Assembly: GCF_900205965.1 (NCBI RefSeq)
Contig: NZ_OAOF01000020.1
Coordinates: 1 to 64,000, forward strand
Direction: 5' to 3'
Origin: Lacrimispora amygdalina
Lineage (GTDB): Bacteria > Bacillota > Clostridia > Lachnospirales > Lachnospiraceae
DNA: 64,000 nucleotides
The translations under genes were made by a program, and so were the position numbers. The notes beneath the pieces are model-generated. The model saw only the letters and a list, made by a program, of their open reading frames with translations. It did not search any database and was not told the origin of the DNA. Shown here piece after piece: positions 43,337 to 52,721 of the stretch. Each line of letters starts with the position of its first letter. Within the stretch, counting starts at the first letter, position 1.

Positions 43337-44290
43337 ATGAGTAATATCGACGAAATGGAAGATGATTTTATGCCGGTTTTCCTGATTGATGGATTTTTGG
43401 AGTCAGGAAAGACCCAGTTTCTTCAATTCACTATGGAACAGGATTATTTTAAGGCTGAAGGGAAGACGCTTCTGATTGTCTGCGAGGAGGGAGAAACGGA
43501 ATACAGTGACGAACTGCTGAAACGGACAAAGACGGCTGCCATTTATATTGACAGTCTGGAAGAATTAAACCAGGAAAAGCTACTGGAGCTGGAACTGCTG
43601 TATAATCCGGAGAGAGTGCTGATTGAATGGAATGGCATGTGGAATTTAGATGATTTAAAGCTTCCTGATGACTGGAAAGTTTATCAGCAGATCACATTGA
43701 TTGATATGTCTACCTTTGATCTGTATGCCGCCAATATGAAATCCCTCCTTTATTCCATGGTGCGCAATTCCGAGATGATTATCTGCAACCGCTGCGATGG
43801 AATCGAGGATTTATCCGGTTACCGTCGTACATTAAAGGCGATGTGTCCCAGAGGAGAAATCGTATTTGAGGACTCCGAAGGAGAAGTTAATGAGATAGCA
43901 GAAGAAGACTTACCTTATGATATCAGTGCAGATCTGGTGGAGATTTCACCGGAGGCATATGGTATCTGGTATCTGGACTGTATGGAGCGCCGGGACCGTT
44001 ATGAAGGGAAAACTGTGGAATTTACTGCCATGGTATTAAAGACCCCTGAATTCCCAAAGAATTATTTTGTTCCTGGTCGTATGGCCATGACCTGCTGTGA
44101 AGACGATATGACATTTCTGGGCTTTATTACAAAATCAAAAGATGCCAGGAGTCTTGAGACAAAACAGTGGGTTCGTGTCAAAGCCAGAATCGCGTATGAA
44201 TACTGGAAGGATTATGAGGGAGAGGGACCGGTTTTATATGCAGAGTCTGTGATACCAGCCAATCCAGTGAAAGGATTCGTACAATTTTAA
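43337..44290 (+). CDS. Degenerate CobW-like P-loop protein fused to a TIGR03943/DUF1980-like domain
   Basis: The 317-residue protein begins with a P-loop region like COG0523: VFLIDGFLESGKTQ (P-loop 19-27) and a NRCD base-recognition-like motif (151-154). The CxCC metal motif of true COG0523 proteins is absent. The C-terminal part (about 210-317: GKTVEFTAMVLKTPEFPKN, GRMAMTCCEDD) resembles the C-terminal domain of TIGR03943/DUF1980 proteins, partners of DUF318/UPF0718 permeases in metal transport. I know no named protein with this fusion. It follows the His-rich GTPase by 17 bases; GGAGG is five bases before ATG 43337. It ends at a terminator. Confidence 0.78.
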   Translation: MSNIDEMEDDFMPVFLIDGFLESGKTQFLQFTMEQDYFKAEGKTLLIVCEEGETEYSDELLKRTKTAAIYIDSLEELNQEKLLELELLYNPERVLIEWNGMWNLDDLKLPDDWKVYQQITLIDMSTFDLYAANMKSLLYSMVRNSEMIICNRCDGIEDLSGYRRTLKAMCPRGEIVFEDSEGEVNEIAEEDLPYDISADLVEISPEAYGIWYLDCMERRDRYEGKTVEFTAMVLKTPEFPKNYFVPGRMAMTCCEDDMTFLGFITKSKDARSLETKQWVRVKARIAYEYWKDYEGEGPVLYAESVIPANPVKGFVQF

Positions 44291-44318
44291 CCAAACGGAT
44301 TTTTTATCCTCAATAATT

Positions 44319-44359
44319 GCAGTTGGAAGAACGTTTTTTATTATTCCAACTGCTTTTTT
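44319..44359 (+). terminator. Terminator after the metal-GTPase pair
   Basis: Perfect 10-bp stem GCAGTTGGAA (44319-44328) / TTCCAACTGC (44344-44353) with six T. Confidence 0.9.
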
Positions 44360-44373
44360 GGTTCATGGGAGTG

Positions 44374-46536
44374 ATGAAGTTGAAAATATTAAAAAGAGGG
44401 CGTCTGAGAGGGGTTGCAGCAGGCTTGTGTTTTCTGATACTTCTGCTGGCAATGAATTTCTGGATTTTTAAGAGTTACCGGGAACATCTGATCGGTATGA
44501 CTCAGGATAATCTTATGGTGACTGCAAAATCTACTGCCAACAGCCTAAGCATATTTTATAAGGAAAAGCTGGAGGAATTTTCTCTTTTTATTCCAATTGC
44601 GGCGGAAAAATCAGATGAACTATATCTAAAGTCATACATTGAATTAAACAGGGATTATATTTCGTCCATTGCATTGCTGGGAGAAGATAAAAAAGTTCTC
44701 TCGTTCAGTGGTATCAACTACAAATCGGAAGAAGAAGATGCGGTTAACAGGGCACTTTTGGAATCGGATTTCAGAGAGGGAAAGGCTGTATTACTGGAAC
44801 CTGTTTTGACAGGAACCGGTCACTTTACACAATTTATGGTTTCCAGGGTGAAGAGAAGGAAACAGAACCGGATTTTCTACGCGGTAGCAGCGATCAATAC
44901 AGGGGAAGTTTATAAAAAGATCGTTCAGCCAATTAAAGTCGGGAACAATGGATATTCCATGGTGAAAGATTTGTCGGGAATTATTTTAATGCATCCTACG
45001 GAGGATCAGATTGGGTTAAATGCGGTAGAGGGGCGTCAGGAAAAATATAAAGACTATAACCTGGATCTGACAGGTCTGAAAGAACTGCTAAAACGGCAGC
45101 AGGAGAATGAGGAAGGAAGGGAACTCCTTGACAGCTATTGGTGGAGTAAGCTGACAAAGGCAAGAAAAGTACTTGTTTATACCAGAACTCAAGTTGGGAA
45201 ACAACAATGGATTGTAAACGTCACCTTAAATTATAAGGAAATTGAAAAGCCTCTGAATCAGGCAGCCCGTTTAAATCTGCTGGCTGCAGCAATCATACTG
45301 ATCTTGTTCTGGGCATTCCTGTATTATTACATGAAACAAGAGAATCAGACCCGATCCATGGAAATTGAAGTGAAGTATCTGCGGGAGTTAAACAGCACAC
45401 TAGAGGAGCTGCAGCAAAAGGAGGAGCAGGTCAGGCATGGAAGCAGGCTATGGGAAATAGGGGCTTTATCTGGAATGATCAACCATGAATTTAATAATTA
45501 TCTCACCCCTATCCTGATCTATGGAGAGTTAATTCTTGGAGATCCGTCGGTGGATACAGCAACCAGGGAAAATGTAGCTGAAATGGTCCAGTCGGCAAAA
45601 CGGGCGGCGGAAATGACAAAGGAGCTGGCTTCTTATACCAGAAAGGATTCCACCGGGGAAAAACTGGTAGCGGTTAATGTGAAAGAACAGCTGGAACGAA
45701 GCCTCAGAATGGTGAAAAAACTAGTGCCAGCCAGTATCCGTCTGGAAAAAGATATCTCCCCGGAAGAATGTTATATTAAAAGCGGTGAGACAATGATTTC
45801 CCAGATTATATTAAATCTAAGCACCAATGCGGTCCATGCCATGAAAGGGAAACAGGGCCGTATCACTGTGTCTGCAAAGCACATGATAAAAAAAGAAAGA
45901 GAAGTGTATGAGATTACCTTTGAAGATACAGGAATGGGTATGTCTGATGAGGTGAAAGCCCACATTTTTGATCCTTTTTTTACAACGAAGGAAGACGGTG
46001 CAGGAACAGGACTTGGTCTCAGTGTTATCAAAGAGCTGATTGAGGCGGCAGGTGGAACCATCTCCGTGCAGTCACAAGCTGAAAAAGGAACGGTATTCCA
46101 CATTGACCTGCCTCTTTGTCAAAAGGAAGAGGCAACGCTTCGGCGTAGCCGGAATAAAAGAAAGAACGACTTTCAGCGTATCCTGGTGGTAGAAGATGAA
46201 GAGGGAGTGGGGAAGGCACTGGTTAAGGGACTGGAAAAAAGAAAATATAAGGTTCAGTTCTGTAAAAACCCGGTAGAAGCTCTTGGGATTTTAAGAAAAG
46301 ACGCAAAAGATATTGATGTGATACTTACAGACTATTCCATGCCGGAGATGGATGGGATTGAGTTTGCAGGATTGGTACGCTGTATGGGGATTGATGCTAA
46401 AATACTTCTCCTCACCGCAGCTTCCAATTATGAAGAACTGTGCAAAAAAGCGGGAAAGAATGTGAATGGAATCTTAGAAAAACCGATTGCTATGATACAG
46501 ATTGAAGAGGCGCTGGAATCTCTTTTTAGTTCTTAA
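44374..46536 (+). CDS. Hybrid sensor histidine kinase
   Basis: A membrane sensor of about 720 residues: first membrane helix (about 13-32), extracytoplasmic Cache-like sensor domain (about 33-300, with YISSIALL and GNNGYSMV blocks), second helix (about 301-320), coiled coil, HisKA with phospho-His371 in INHEFNNYLTP, HATPase (N box NLSTNAVHAM, DTGMGMSD, GAGTGLGLS) and a C-terminal receiver with EDEE, DYSMPEMDG and EKP. Cache sensors often bind small carboxylates or amino acids, matching the CitMHS gene next door. A TTG at 44380 has better ribosome-site spacing than ATG 44374; a longer frame upstream runs through the terminator and is rejected. Confidence 0.9.
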   Translation: MKLKILKRGRLRGVAAGLCFLILLLAMNFWIFKSYREHLIGMTQDNLMVTAKSTANSLSIFYKEKLEEFSLFIPIAAEKSDELYLKSYIELNRDYISSIALLGEDKKVLSFSGINYKSEEEDAVNRALLESDFREGKAVLLEPVLTGTGHFTQFMVSRVKRRKQNRIFYAVAAINTGEVYKKIVQPIKVGNNGYSMVKDLSGIILMHPTEDQIGLNAVEGRQEKYKDYNLDLTGLKELLKRQQENEEGRELLDSYWWSKLTKARKVLVYTRTQVGKQQWIVNVTLNYKEIEKPLNQAARLNLLAAAIILILFWAFLYYYMKQENQTRSMEIEVKYLRELNSTLEELQQKEEQVRHGSRLWEIGALSGMINHEFNNYLTPILIYGELILGDPSVDTATRENVAEMVQSAKRAAEMTKELASYTRKDSTGEKLVAVNVKEQLERSLRMVKKLVPASIRLEKDISPEECYIKSGETMISQIILNLSTNAVHAMKGKQGRITVSAKHMIKKEREVYEITFEDTGMGMSDEVKAHIFDPFFTTKEDGAGTGLGLSVIKELIEAAGGTISVQSQAEKGTVFHIDLPLCQKEEATLRRSRNKRKNDFQRILVVEDEEGVGKALVKGLEKRKYKVQFCKNPVEALGILRKDAKDIDVILTDYSMPEMDGIEFAGLVRCMGIDAKILLLTAASNYEELCKKAGKNVNGILEKPIAMIQIEEALESLFSS

Positions 46537-46616
46537 CAGTTATTAAGAAATCAGTCAAAAAATAGTAAGAACCTGTCCGTATATTTAAAATATAAAAATA
46601 AAAGGAGAGGTTTCTT

Positions 46617-47930
46617 ATGTTTGTAGCAACAATTGGTTTTATCATGGTAATTGCCATCGTAGCTCTGCTGTTAAAAGGGAAAATGTCACCGATTGTGGTC
46701 CTGATTATGATTCCCACCATTGCAGCACTGATTATGGGTTACGGAATTGGAGAAGTGGGCGGTTTTATTAAAGAAGGTGTAAGCAAAACAACCAGTAACG
46801 CCATTTTATTTATTTTTTCTGTTGTATTCTTTGGAGTCATGTCAGATGTAGGCGTCTTTGACATTATTGTTAACTTTCTGGTCAAAAAAGCCGGCGCCAA
46901 TGTAGTGTCCATAACGGTTGCAACTGCAGTAATTGCGATTATTGCGCATCTGGATGGTTCTACAGCCACCACCGTACTGATCAGTATTCCTTCTATGTGG
47001 CCGATTTATAAGCGGATGAAAATTCGTCCCCAGGTGCTTCTTTGCATTGTAGCATCTGCCATGGGAGTTATGAATCTGCTTCCATGGGGCGGTCCGACTG
47101 CCCGTACTGCTACCGTACTCGGAATGGATGCCACCGTATTGTGGCATATGCTGATCCCTATCCAGATTCTAGGATGCGTTGTTACCATTCTTTTAGCTGC
47201 AGTGCTGGGCACTCTGGAAAAGAGAAGAGGAGCGGGTCTTACTGGAGAAGCGTCAGATACCGGCATCCTTGAAGCTGCCGCATCCGATGATCAAAAAGGT
47301 CAGGAACTCAAAAGGCCCAAGCTTCTCTGGATTAATATTCTTCTGACAGTAGGGCTGATAGCCGCCCTGATGTTAAATATCACAACCTCTTATGTGCTGT
47401 TTATGTTATTTTTATCGGCTGCACTGATTATTAACTTCCCATCTTTAAAGGAGCAGGACAAACGGATTAAAGCTCACGCCCCTACAGCACTGATCATTTC
47501 TGCCACAATGCTGGCTTCAGGTGCCATGGTAGGAATCATGAACGGAACAAATATGCTGGATGCCATGGCGAATGCCATCATCAGCATTCTTCCTGAAGCC
47601 CTGGGACGCTATATCCATATTGTGTTTGGAATATTAGGTATGCCTCTTGGTATGGTAGTGGGCACCGATGCGTATTTCTATGGAATTATGCCTCTGATTA
47701 TCGAGGTGGGAACTAAATTTGGAGTATCTGGTTTAAATACAGCGATTGCCATGATGATTGGAAAGAATGTGGTGCTGATGATCAGTCCGCTGGTACCTGC
47801 AACTTACCTGGCCATCGGGCTGGTAGATATGGAATTAAAGGATCACATCCGTTTCTGCTTTAAATGGCTGTTCGCAGTGACGATGGTTATGCTTGCAGGT
47901 GGTCTGTTAATGGGGGTTGTACAACTGTAG
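46617..47930 (+). CDS. CitMHS-family citrate/carboxylate:cation symporter
   Basis: A 437-residue transporter with about twelve membrane segments of the CitMHS type, which carries metal-citrate complexes with protons. Family-type blocks visible are IIAHLDGSTATTVLISIP and MNLLPWGGPTARTATVLGMD. The position between a Cache-sensing kinase and a response regulator indicates that its substrate is the sensed signal. AAGGAGAGG precedes the ATG. Confidence 0.87.
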   Translation: MFVATIGFIMVIAIVALLLKGKMSPIVVLIMIPTIAALIMGYGIGEVGGFIKEGVSKTTSNAILFIFSVVFFGVMSDVGVFDIIVNFLVKKAGANVVSITVATAVIAIIAHLDGSTATTVLISIPSMWPIYKRMKIRPQVLLCIVASAMGVMNLLPWGGPTARTATVLGMDATVLWHMLIPIQILGCVVTILLAAVLGTLEKRRGAGLTGEASDTGILEAAASDDQKGQELKRPKLLWINILLTVGLIAALMLNITTSYVLFMLFLSAALIINFPSLKEQDKRIKAHAPTALIISATMLASGAMVGIMNGTNMLDAMANAIISILPEALGRYIHIVFGILGMPLGMVVGTDAYFYGIMPLIIEVGTKFGVSGLNTAIAMMIGKNVVLMISPLVPATYLAIGLVDMELKDHIRFCFKWLFAVTMVMLAGGLLMGVVQL

Positions 47931-48023
47931 AATCAATCGTATCTGATGATTTGCTTGTTTGCTTTTTTTTCTGGTTTGCTTTATACTGGAGCAGGTACAT
48001 GCAATAATCGGGGAGTGATAGGA

Positions 48024-48716
48024 ATGACAGACAGAATTTTAGTAATTGATGATGACAGTTCCGTTCGTTTATCGTTAAAACAGGTTTTTGAAAGAGAAAA
48101 TAAAGCTGTGACTCTGGCAGACAGCGGAACTGCAGCCATTCAGCTGCTGGAACAATATGTTTATGATCTAATTATTCTTGATGTAATCATGGATGATATG
48201 GATGGATTTTATGTGGTAAATCTGATCAGGAAGAAAGGGATCTATACTCCTGTTTTGTTCCTGAGCGGACAGATGGAAGAACAGAGCAAGATTCTTGCCA
48301 TCACTCTGGGAGGAGATGATTACATAACCAAGCCGTTCAGTCTGGAATTGCTGACCACAAAAGCCAATGCGCTGGTCCGCAGAAACAGGGATTATAATCT
48401 GGAAGCGAAAAAAGAACTGGTATGCGGAGAATTACGGCTGTCCTTAAGTGATTTCACCTTGAGAAAGGGTGGAAAGCAGATCCTCCTGACGTCAAAAGAA
48501 CTGGCTTTAATTAAGTTTCTCATGGAAAACCAGAATCAGGTATTCACAAAAGAGCAGCTATACGTGAATGTGTGGCAAAACTCCATTGTGGATGACAATA
48601 CTATCATGGTGTATATAAAAAGGATACGGGATAAAATAGAAGATAATTCAAAGCATCCCAGATATTTAAAGACAGCCTGGGGGCTTGGATACATATTCAA
48701 AGATGAGGTAAAATAA
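48024..48716 (+). CDS. OmpR/PhoB-family response regulator
   Basis: A 230-residue regulator: receiver domain (about 1-118) with the acidic pair in VIDDDSS, phospho-acceptor Asp in LILDVIMDD and the lysine in TKPF, then a winged-helix output domain (about 130-228) ending in YLKTAWGLGYIF. Start 48024 (MTDRILVIDD) follows GGGGAG. Presumably the partner of the hybrid kinase on the other side of the transporter gene. Confidence 0.9.
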   Translation: MTDRILVIDDDSSVRLSLKQVFERENKAVTLADSGTAAIQLLEQYVYDLIILDVIMDDMDGFYVVNLIRKKGIYTPVLFLSGQMEEQSKILAITLGGDDYITKPFSLELLTTKANALVRRNRDYNLEAKKELVCGELRLSLSDFTLRKGGKQILLTSKELALIKFLMENQNQVFTKEQLYVNVWQNSIVDDNTIMVYIKRIRDKIEDNSKHPRYLKTAWGLGYIFKDEVK

Positions 48717-48717
48717 A

Positions 48718-48747
48718 AAGGACGAATCTCAATTCGTCCTTTCTTTT
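48718..48747 (+). terminator. Terminator of the response-regulator gene
   Basis: AAGGACGAAT (48718-48727) / ATTCGTCCTT (48732-48741), loop CTCA, then TCTTTTT. Confidence 0.92.
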
Positions 48748-48791
48748 TATGTTCGGTTTTACAGATCACTTCTCAAGACCAGAGCTGATTT

Positions 48792-50198
48792 TTACATCGG
48801 AGGAACGGGTTTAGGTCTTGCCGGATCGAAAATATCGTTGACATTAAATAAGTCCGACAGGCTGTCCGGATAATAAAACATCCGATAACCGTCTAAATTT
48901 CTGCGGGCCTGTCTGAAGTAGTCTGGACCAAGCTGCATCCAGGCAGGCTTACTTGCATCAACGTTACAAAAGTAGCGGAAACCTTTGGATTTTAAATATG
49001 TAAACCGTTCATTGCTGTCTGTATAGGGTGTCCAGCTTCCAATATCGCTTCCAAACGGGAAAAGTATGATATCAGTTGGACCAATCAGAGACTCTACATT
49101 GCGCTCCCATTTATCAGTATCGGTTTTAAAGTGATTCATGGAAATGGAACCCATGTTCCGGTGTCCCCAGCTATGGGAAGAAAGCTCCCAGCCGTGATCT
49201 TTAAGCGCCTGTGCCACCTTCGCGGCTGTCTGGCGGTCTGCTTCGTAATTGGGGTTGGTATCTTTATAGGCTTCGTCTGTCCGGTAGCCGAGGATTCCGT
49301 TGTACCCGGTAAAGGCCAGAATTCCTCTTGCTCCCTTGTAGGAAAACCCAGGGTGTGTTTTAATAAAGTTTTCAAGGATCGGAACTAAATCATAATCTCC
49401 CACGGAAACACTGCCGTCGTCCATCTTCATCTCACAGGTAGGATAACCGTCTTCTCCAATAATCATGCGGGTGGCAAAGCCGTCTCCCTCCATATATTCA
49501 TAATAGCATAAATCGTCCTGGGACAGAACAAATGCCTTTTTCCCTGCCGGCAGCATAATATCGCCATACACAAACTTTGGATTACCGTTATCATCCTTCG
49601 TTTCGTATGCCAGATCATGGATTTTTACAAGAACATAACCTTTGTCATACATGGACTGCATCATTTTTATAAATTCATCTTTGGTGGTCATCATCTGGTT
49701 GTAGCCGTCCTGCTTGGAATCACCGTCAAAAGCCTTTGCTGTATCCATAATCAGTGAATGGAAGAATACATGGGTGACATCAAGAGGATTAATCCGGACA
49801 AGTGCAGACTTAGAAGTCTCGTAGCTGTTAACGGCTGAAATGACTTCATCCTTTGCTGCAAACCTGGAATCAGATTTTAAAAGGTTTATGGCTCCATCGT
49901 AATCGTATTGGGAAGCAAGCTGTTCGGCATTTGATAAAAGCGCTGTCAGTTCGTCTGCTTTTGAAGTGTCCGCTAAGGAAGGTTCCTCAGAAGAGGGCTG
50001 TGATTCGCTCTCGGAAGAAACGGCTGCAGCAGAGGAATCAGAAGGCAGAATCTTGTTCTGCATATTCTTACTGATAATAATCCCGCAGAGTATCACAACC
50101 AATATAAGCAGCAGTCCCACAAGGATGACCGCCAGAAGATTTTTTGAGTGTTTTGGCCCTTTTCCAACATTCCATTTACGGAAATCATTTTGATTCAT
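48792..50198 (-). CDS. Membrane-anchored polysaccharide deacetylase family protein
   Basis: A 468-residue protein with a cytoplasmic N-terminus, one membrane helix (about 22-44), a Ser/Glu-rich linker (about 53-80), a helical stretch (about 82-128) and a C-terminal NodB-like domain (about 135-460). The H-x-x-x-H zinc pair is visible in SSHSWGH. The TFDD motif reads LSQDD, a known variant in this subgroup. It would trim acetyl groups from wall or surface glycans. It converges on the preceding regulator gene and is divergent from dacF. Confidence 0.85.
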   Translation of the reverse strand: MNQNDFRKWNVGKGPKHSKNLLAVILVGLLLILVVILCGIIISKNMQNKILPSDSSAAAVSSESESQPSSEEPSLADTSKADELTALLSNAEQLASQYDYDGAINLLKSDSRFAAKDEVISAVNSYETSKSALVRINPLDVTHVFFHSLIMDTAKAFDGDSKQDGYNQMMTTKDEFIKMMQSMYDKGYVLVKIHDLAYETKDDNGNPKFVYGDIMLPAGKKAFVLSQDDLCYYEYMEGDGFATRMIIGEDGYPTCEMKMDDGSVSVGDYDLVPILENFIKTHPGFSYKGARGILAFTGYNGILGYRTDEAYKDTNPNYEADRQTAAKVAQALKDHGWELSSHSWGHRNMGSISMNHFKTDTDKWERNVESLIGPTDIILFPFGSDIGSWTPYTDSNERFTYLKSKGFRYFCNVDASKPAWMQLGPDYFRQARRNLDGYRMFYYPDSLSDLFNVNDIFDPARPKPVPPM

Positions 50199-50389
50199 AA
50201 TGAAACCTCATAATTCTATTATATTTTGGATGAAACAATTACTACAATAATATTCCCTGTCCAAGTATAGCATACTTTGTAGAAAGATGAAATGAAAATG
50301 AAGTAAATTTTTTTGGGAAAAGTGGCATATGAACGGGAAGCAGTCCCATACAATGGTATAAAGCGATTGACCAGAGGAACGTGTATAAC

Positions 50390-51625
50390 ATGAAAAGAGT
50401 TACAGCATTTTTATTAAGCTTTTTTCTGCTATTTTCCTGCTTATGCCAGACTGTGGCCGCGCAGGAACCGGATATAGCGGTTGCCTCGGACATGATTGTA
50501 AAAGCGGAAGAGGCCCAGGCGGTTAATACAGAAGGCGGACCCACCCTGCAGTCTCCAAGCGCGGTTTTGATGGAAGCATCTACCGGGCAGGTCATATACG
50601 AGAAGGATGCGGACGAAAAAAGAAGCCCTGCCAGCATCACAAAGATTATGACGTTGATTTTGATTTTCGATGCTCTGGATTCAGGGAAAATCAAACTGAC
50701 TGATGAGGTTGTGACCAGTGCTCATGCAAAATCTATGGGCGGATCACAGGTGTTTCTGGAAGAGGGAGAAGTACAGACCGTTGAAACCCTGATTAAATGT
50801 ATCGTTGTGGCTTCTGGCAACGATGCTTCCGTTGCCATGGCAGAATACATAGCGGGAACTGAAGATGAATTTGTAAAGATGATGAATGAGCGGGCTGCCG
50901 GTCTGGGAATGACAAATACCCATTTTGAGGACTGCTGTGGTCTTACGGAATCTCCCACACATCTTACCACCGCCAGAGACATTGCTATTATGTCAAGGGA
51001 ACTGATTAACAAGTACCCGCAGATTCATAATTACTCTACAATCTGGATGGAGAACATTACCCATGTGACAAAACAGGGAACAAAGGAATTTGGCCTGTCC
51101 AATACCAATAAACTGTTAAAAATGGCAACAAACTTTCAGGTAACCGGCTTAAAGACCGGATCTACCTCCATTGCAAAGTACTGTCTCTCTGCGACTGCGC
51201 AAAAGGATGGTGTCCGTCTGATTGCCTCTATTATGGCTGCACCGGATTATAAAGTGAGATTCGCAGATGCCCAGACGCTGTTAAATTATGGCTATGCAAA
51301 CTGCAAACTATATGAAGATAAAGAGATGCTTCCCCTTCCGGATATGATTGTAGATAACGGGGTAGACGAGATAGTTCCCTTAAAATACGGCGGTTCTTTT
51401 TCCTATCTAAGCCTGAAGGGGGAAGACTTCACTGCAATTGAAAAGAAACTGGAGCTGGTTCCTTCTGTGACTGCACCCATAGAAGAGGGTCAGCCTGCAG
51501 GAAATCTGGTATACACTCTTGGCGGAAAAAAGATTGGTGAGGTGCCGGTTCTGACAGCAGGAGCTGTGCGGGAGGCGAAGTTTGGAGATTATTTAAAACG
51601 TCTGCTGCATGTGTTTGGTTTGTAG
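50390..51625 (+). CDS. dacF: D-alanyl-D-alanine carboxypeptidase (DacF/PBP5 type)
   Basis: A low-molecular-weight PBP that removes the terminal D-Ala of peptidoglycan stems. The product of about 411 residues has a signal peptide (1-24, ending in VAAQ), the SITK active-site motif in SPASITKIMT, SGN and KTGS in LKTGSTSIAKYC. The C-terminal domain ends in an amphipathic helix-like LKRLLHVFGL that can attach to the membrane. ATG 50390 has GAGGA 11 bases upstream. Assignment to DacF rather than DacA is tentative. Confidence 0.93.
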   Translation: MKRVTAFLLSFFLLFSCLCQTVAAQEPDIAVASDMIVKAEEAQAVNTEGGPTLQSPSAVLMEASTGQVIYEKDADEKRSPASITKIMTLILIFDALDSGKIKLTDEVVTSAHAKSMGGSQVFLEEGEVQTVETLIKCIVVASGNDASVAMAEYIAGTEDEFVKMMNERAAGLGMTNTHFEDCCGLTESPTHLTTARDIAIMSRELINKYPQIHNYSTIWMENITHVTKQGTKEFGLSNTNKLLKMATNFQVTGLKTGSTSIAKYCLSATAQKDGVRLIASIMAAPDYKVRFADAQTLLNYGYANCKLYEDKEMLPLPDMIVDNGVDEIVPLKYGGSFSYLSLKGEDFTAIEKKLELVPSVTAPIEEGQPAGNLVYTLGGKKIGEVPVLTAGAVREAKFGDYLKRLLHVFGL

Positions 51626-51672
51626 AAAAAAAGAATTATGCAGATGTCTGCACGTCTGGTTTTGGATTATAG

Positions 51673-51720
51673 CAGCAGGTATCCTTTTGATTTCTTACAG
51701 AGGATACCTGCTGTTATTTA
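51673..51720 (+). terminator. Terminator of dacF
   Basis: Perfect 13-bp stem CAGCAGGTATCCT (51673-51685) / AGGATACCTGCTG (51701-51713), followed by TTATTTA and a later T5. Confidence 0.8.
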
Positions 51721-52080
51721 TGCTTTTTGTGAAGTGATAAGACCATACGGTTAGTTTAAATAAAGACTGTACAAAGATATATTAAATCTATAACAGAGTT
51801 GAAAGATATAATTGCTGTAAAGCTTAAAGCTAATATTTATTTAATTCGTATCCAATATTTTAAATTTTTTCTTTGCATATAAGTATGTAAATATTAGGAA
51901 AACATTACAAATTATCATTTAATATTTAATTATTTATTGAAAATTTAGTAAAATTATTAAATCCATTGATTTGGAAAAAAATGTCTGTTATATTAAAGAC
52001 GTAACTATAAGTTCGAGTAAAATTATTAAATAAAAAAACAATCTGGAAAAGGTACTACTACATTTAAGTAATTAAAAGAT
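51721..52080. other. AT-rich intergenic region
   Basis: About 360 bases, clearly richer in A+T than the rest of the window, with no ORF that has a ribosome site. A weak promoter-like TTGGAA / TAAAGA pair with a 17-base spacer (51971-51999) could start a short transcript that ends at the next hairpin. Nothing else recognised. Confidence 0.4.
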
Positions 52081-52110
52081 AAAGGAGCAGAATTGTTCTG
52101 CTCCTTTCTT
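52081..52110 (+). terminator. Perfect 12-bp hairpin upstream of the lipoprotein gene
   Basis: AAAGGAGCAGAA (52081-52092), TTG loop, TTCTGCTCCTTT (52096-52107), then CTT. No gene lies between it and the dacF terminator, so it may end a small RNA or act as an attenuator in the lipoprotein leader. Confidence 0.6.
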
Positions 52111-52131
52111 AATATGAAAGGTACAGTTATT

Positions 52132-52581
52132 ATGAAAATTAAATTTTTATTTTTATTATTATTTATTTCATTATTTATATCAGGGTGTAAAAGTGAGCAA
52201 AGTAACAAATATGAAAAAAATGCTGAGGTTGAAGGTATATCATTAGATAATAAGCTAAATGAATATACAGCTCATTATACTGATGCTGAATACAAATATG
52301 GTGAAGAGATCTATGGTCAGTCAGTTCGGATAGATTTAAAAAAAGACGATTTTGCTAATATTTCCAATTCCGACTTCGCAGACTTTGTAAGAATAAGCAG
52401 TAAAATGAATGATAATATTGTCATTGCATTTGAAGACAATACGGCAATTATTTTTACTAATACTTATGAATATGGCAAATATGGGAAGTGGGATACAAAT
52501 CTTGGAATAACAGAATTAATTGGAGAATATAGTTTAGATGAAAATAATCATTATTTATATAATGAATTAACTAAACAATAA
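52132..52581 (+). CDS. Small lipoprotein, unknown function, AT-rich
   Basis: A 149-residue protein with a lipoprotein signal peptide (MKIKFLFLLLFISLFISGC, lipobox FISGC, Cys19). The mature part is acidic, rich in Asn/Asp/Tyr, and I do not recognise it. Codon use is strongly A/T-biased compared with its neighbours, suggesting recent transfer. The start at 52132 has AAAGG ten bases upstream. It stands alone in an AT-rich island. Confidence 0.75.
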   Translation: MKIKFLFLLLFISLFISGCKSEQSNKYEKNAEVEGISLDNKLNEYTAHYTDAEYKYGEEIYGQSVRIDLKKDDFANISNSDFADFVRISSKMNDNIVIAFEDNTAIIFTNTYEYGKYGKWDTNLGITELIGEYSLDENNHYLYNELTKQ

Positions 52582-52721
52582 CATGGGGCATAAAAATACT
52601 ATGCCATATAATGATTTTATATCAGCCCTGCGAGAGCAGGGCATAGGTAACAGACGATGCTGAGTTAGAAGATATAACCACCAATAGAAGTACAACAGAG
52701 GTGCTTGTGTGCCGAAGGTAT
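52582..52721. other. Intergenic stretch with a GC-rich hairpin
   Basis: GCCCTGC-GAGA-GCAGGGC (52625-52642) is a perfect 7-bp GNRA-like tetraloop hairpin without a T-run, set in sequence that looks like structured RNA (GGTAACAGACGATGC...). I could not match it to a known family. It lies between converging genes. Confidence 0.35.

Noticed and set aside
44317..44373. Longer N-terminus of the sensor kinase from a TTG at 44317
   Set aside because: That stretch is the terminator hairpin of the previous operon and has no ribosome site.
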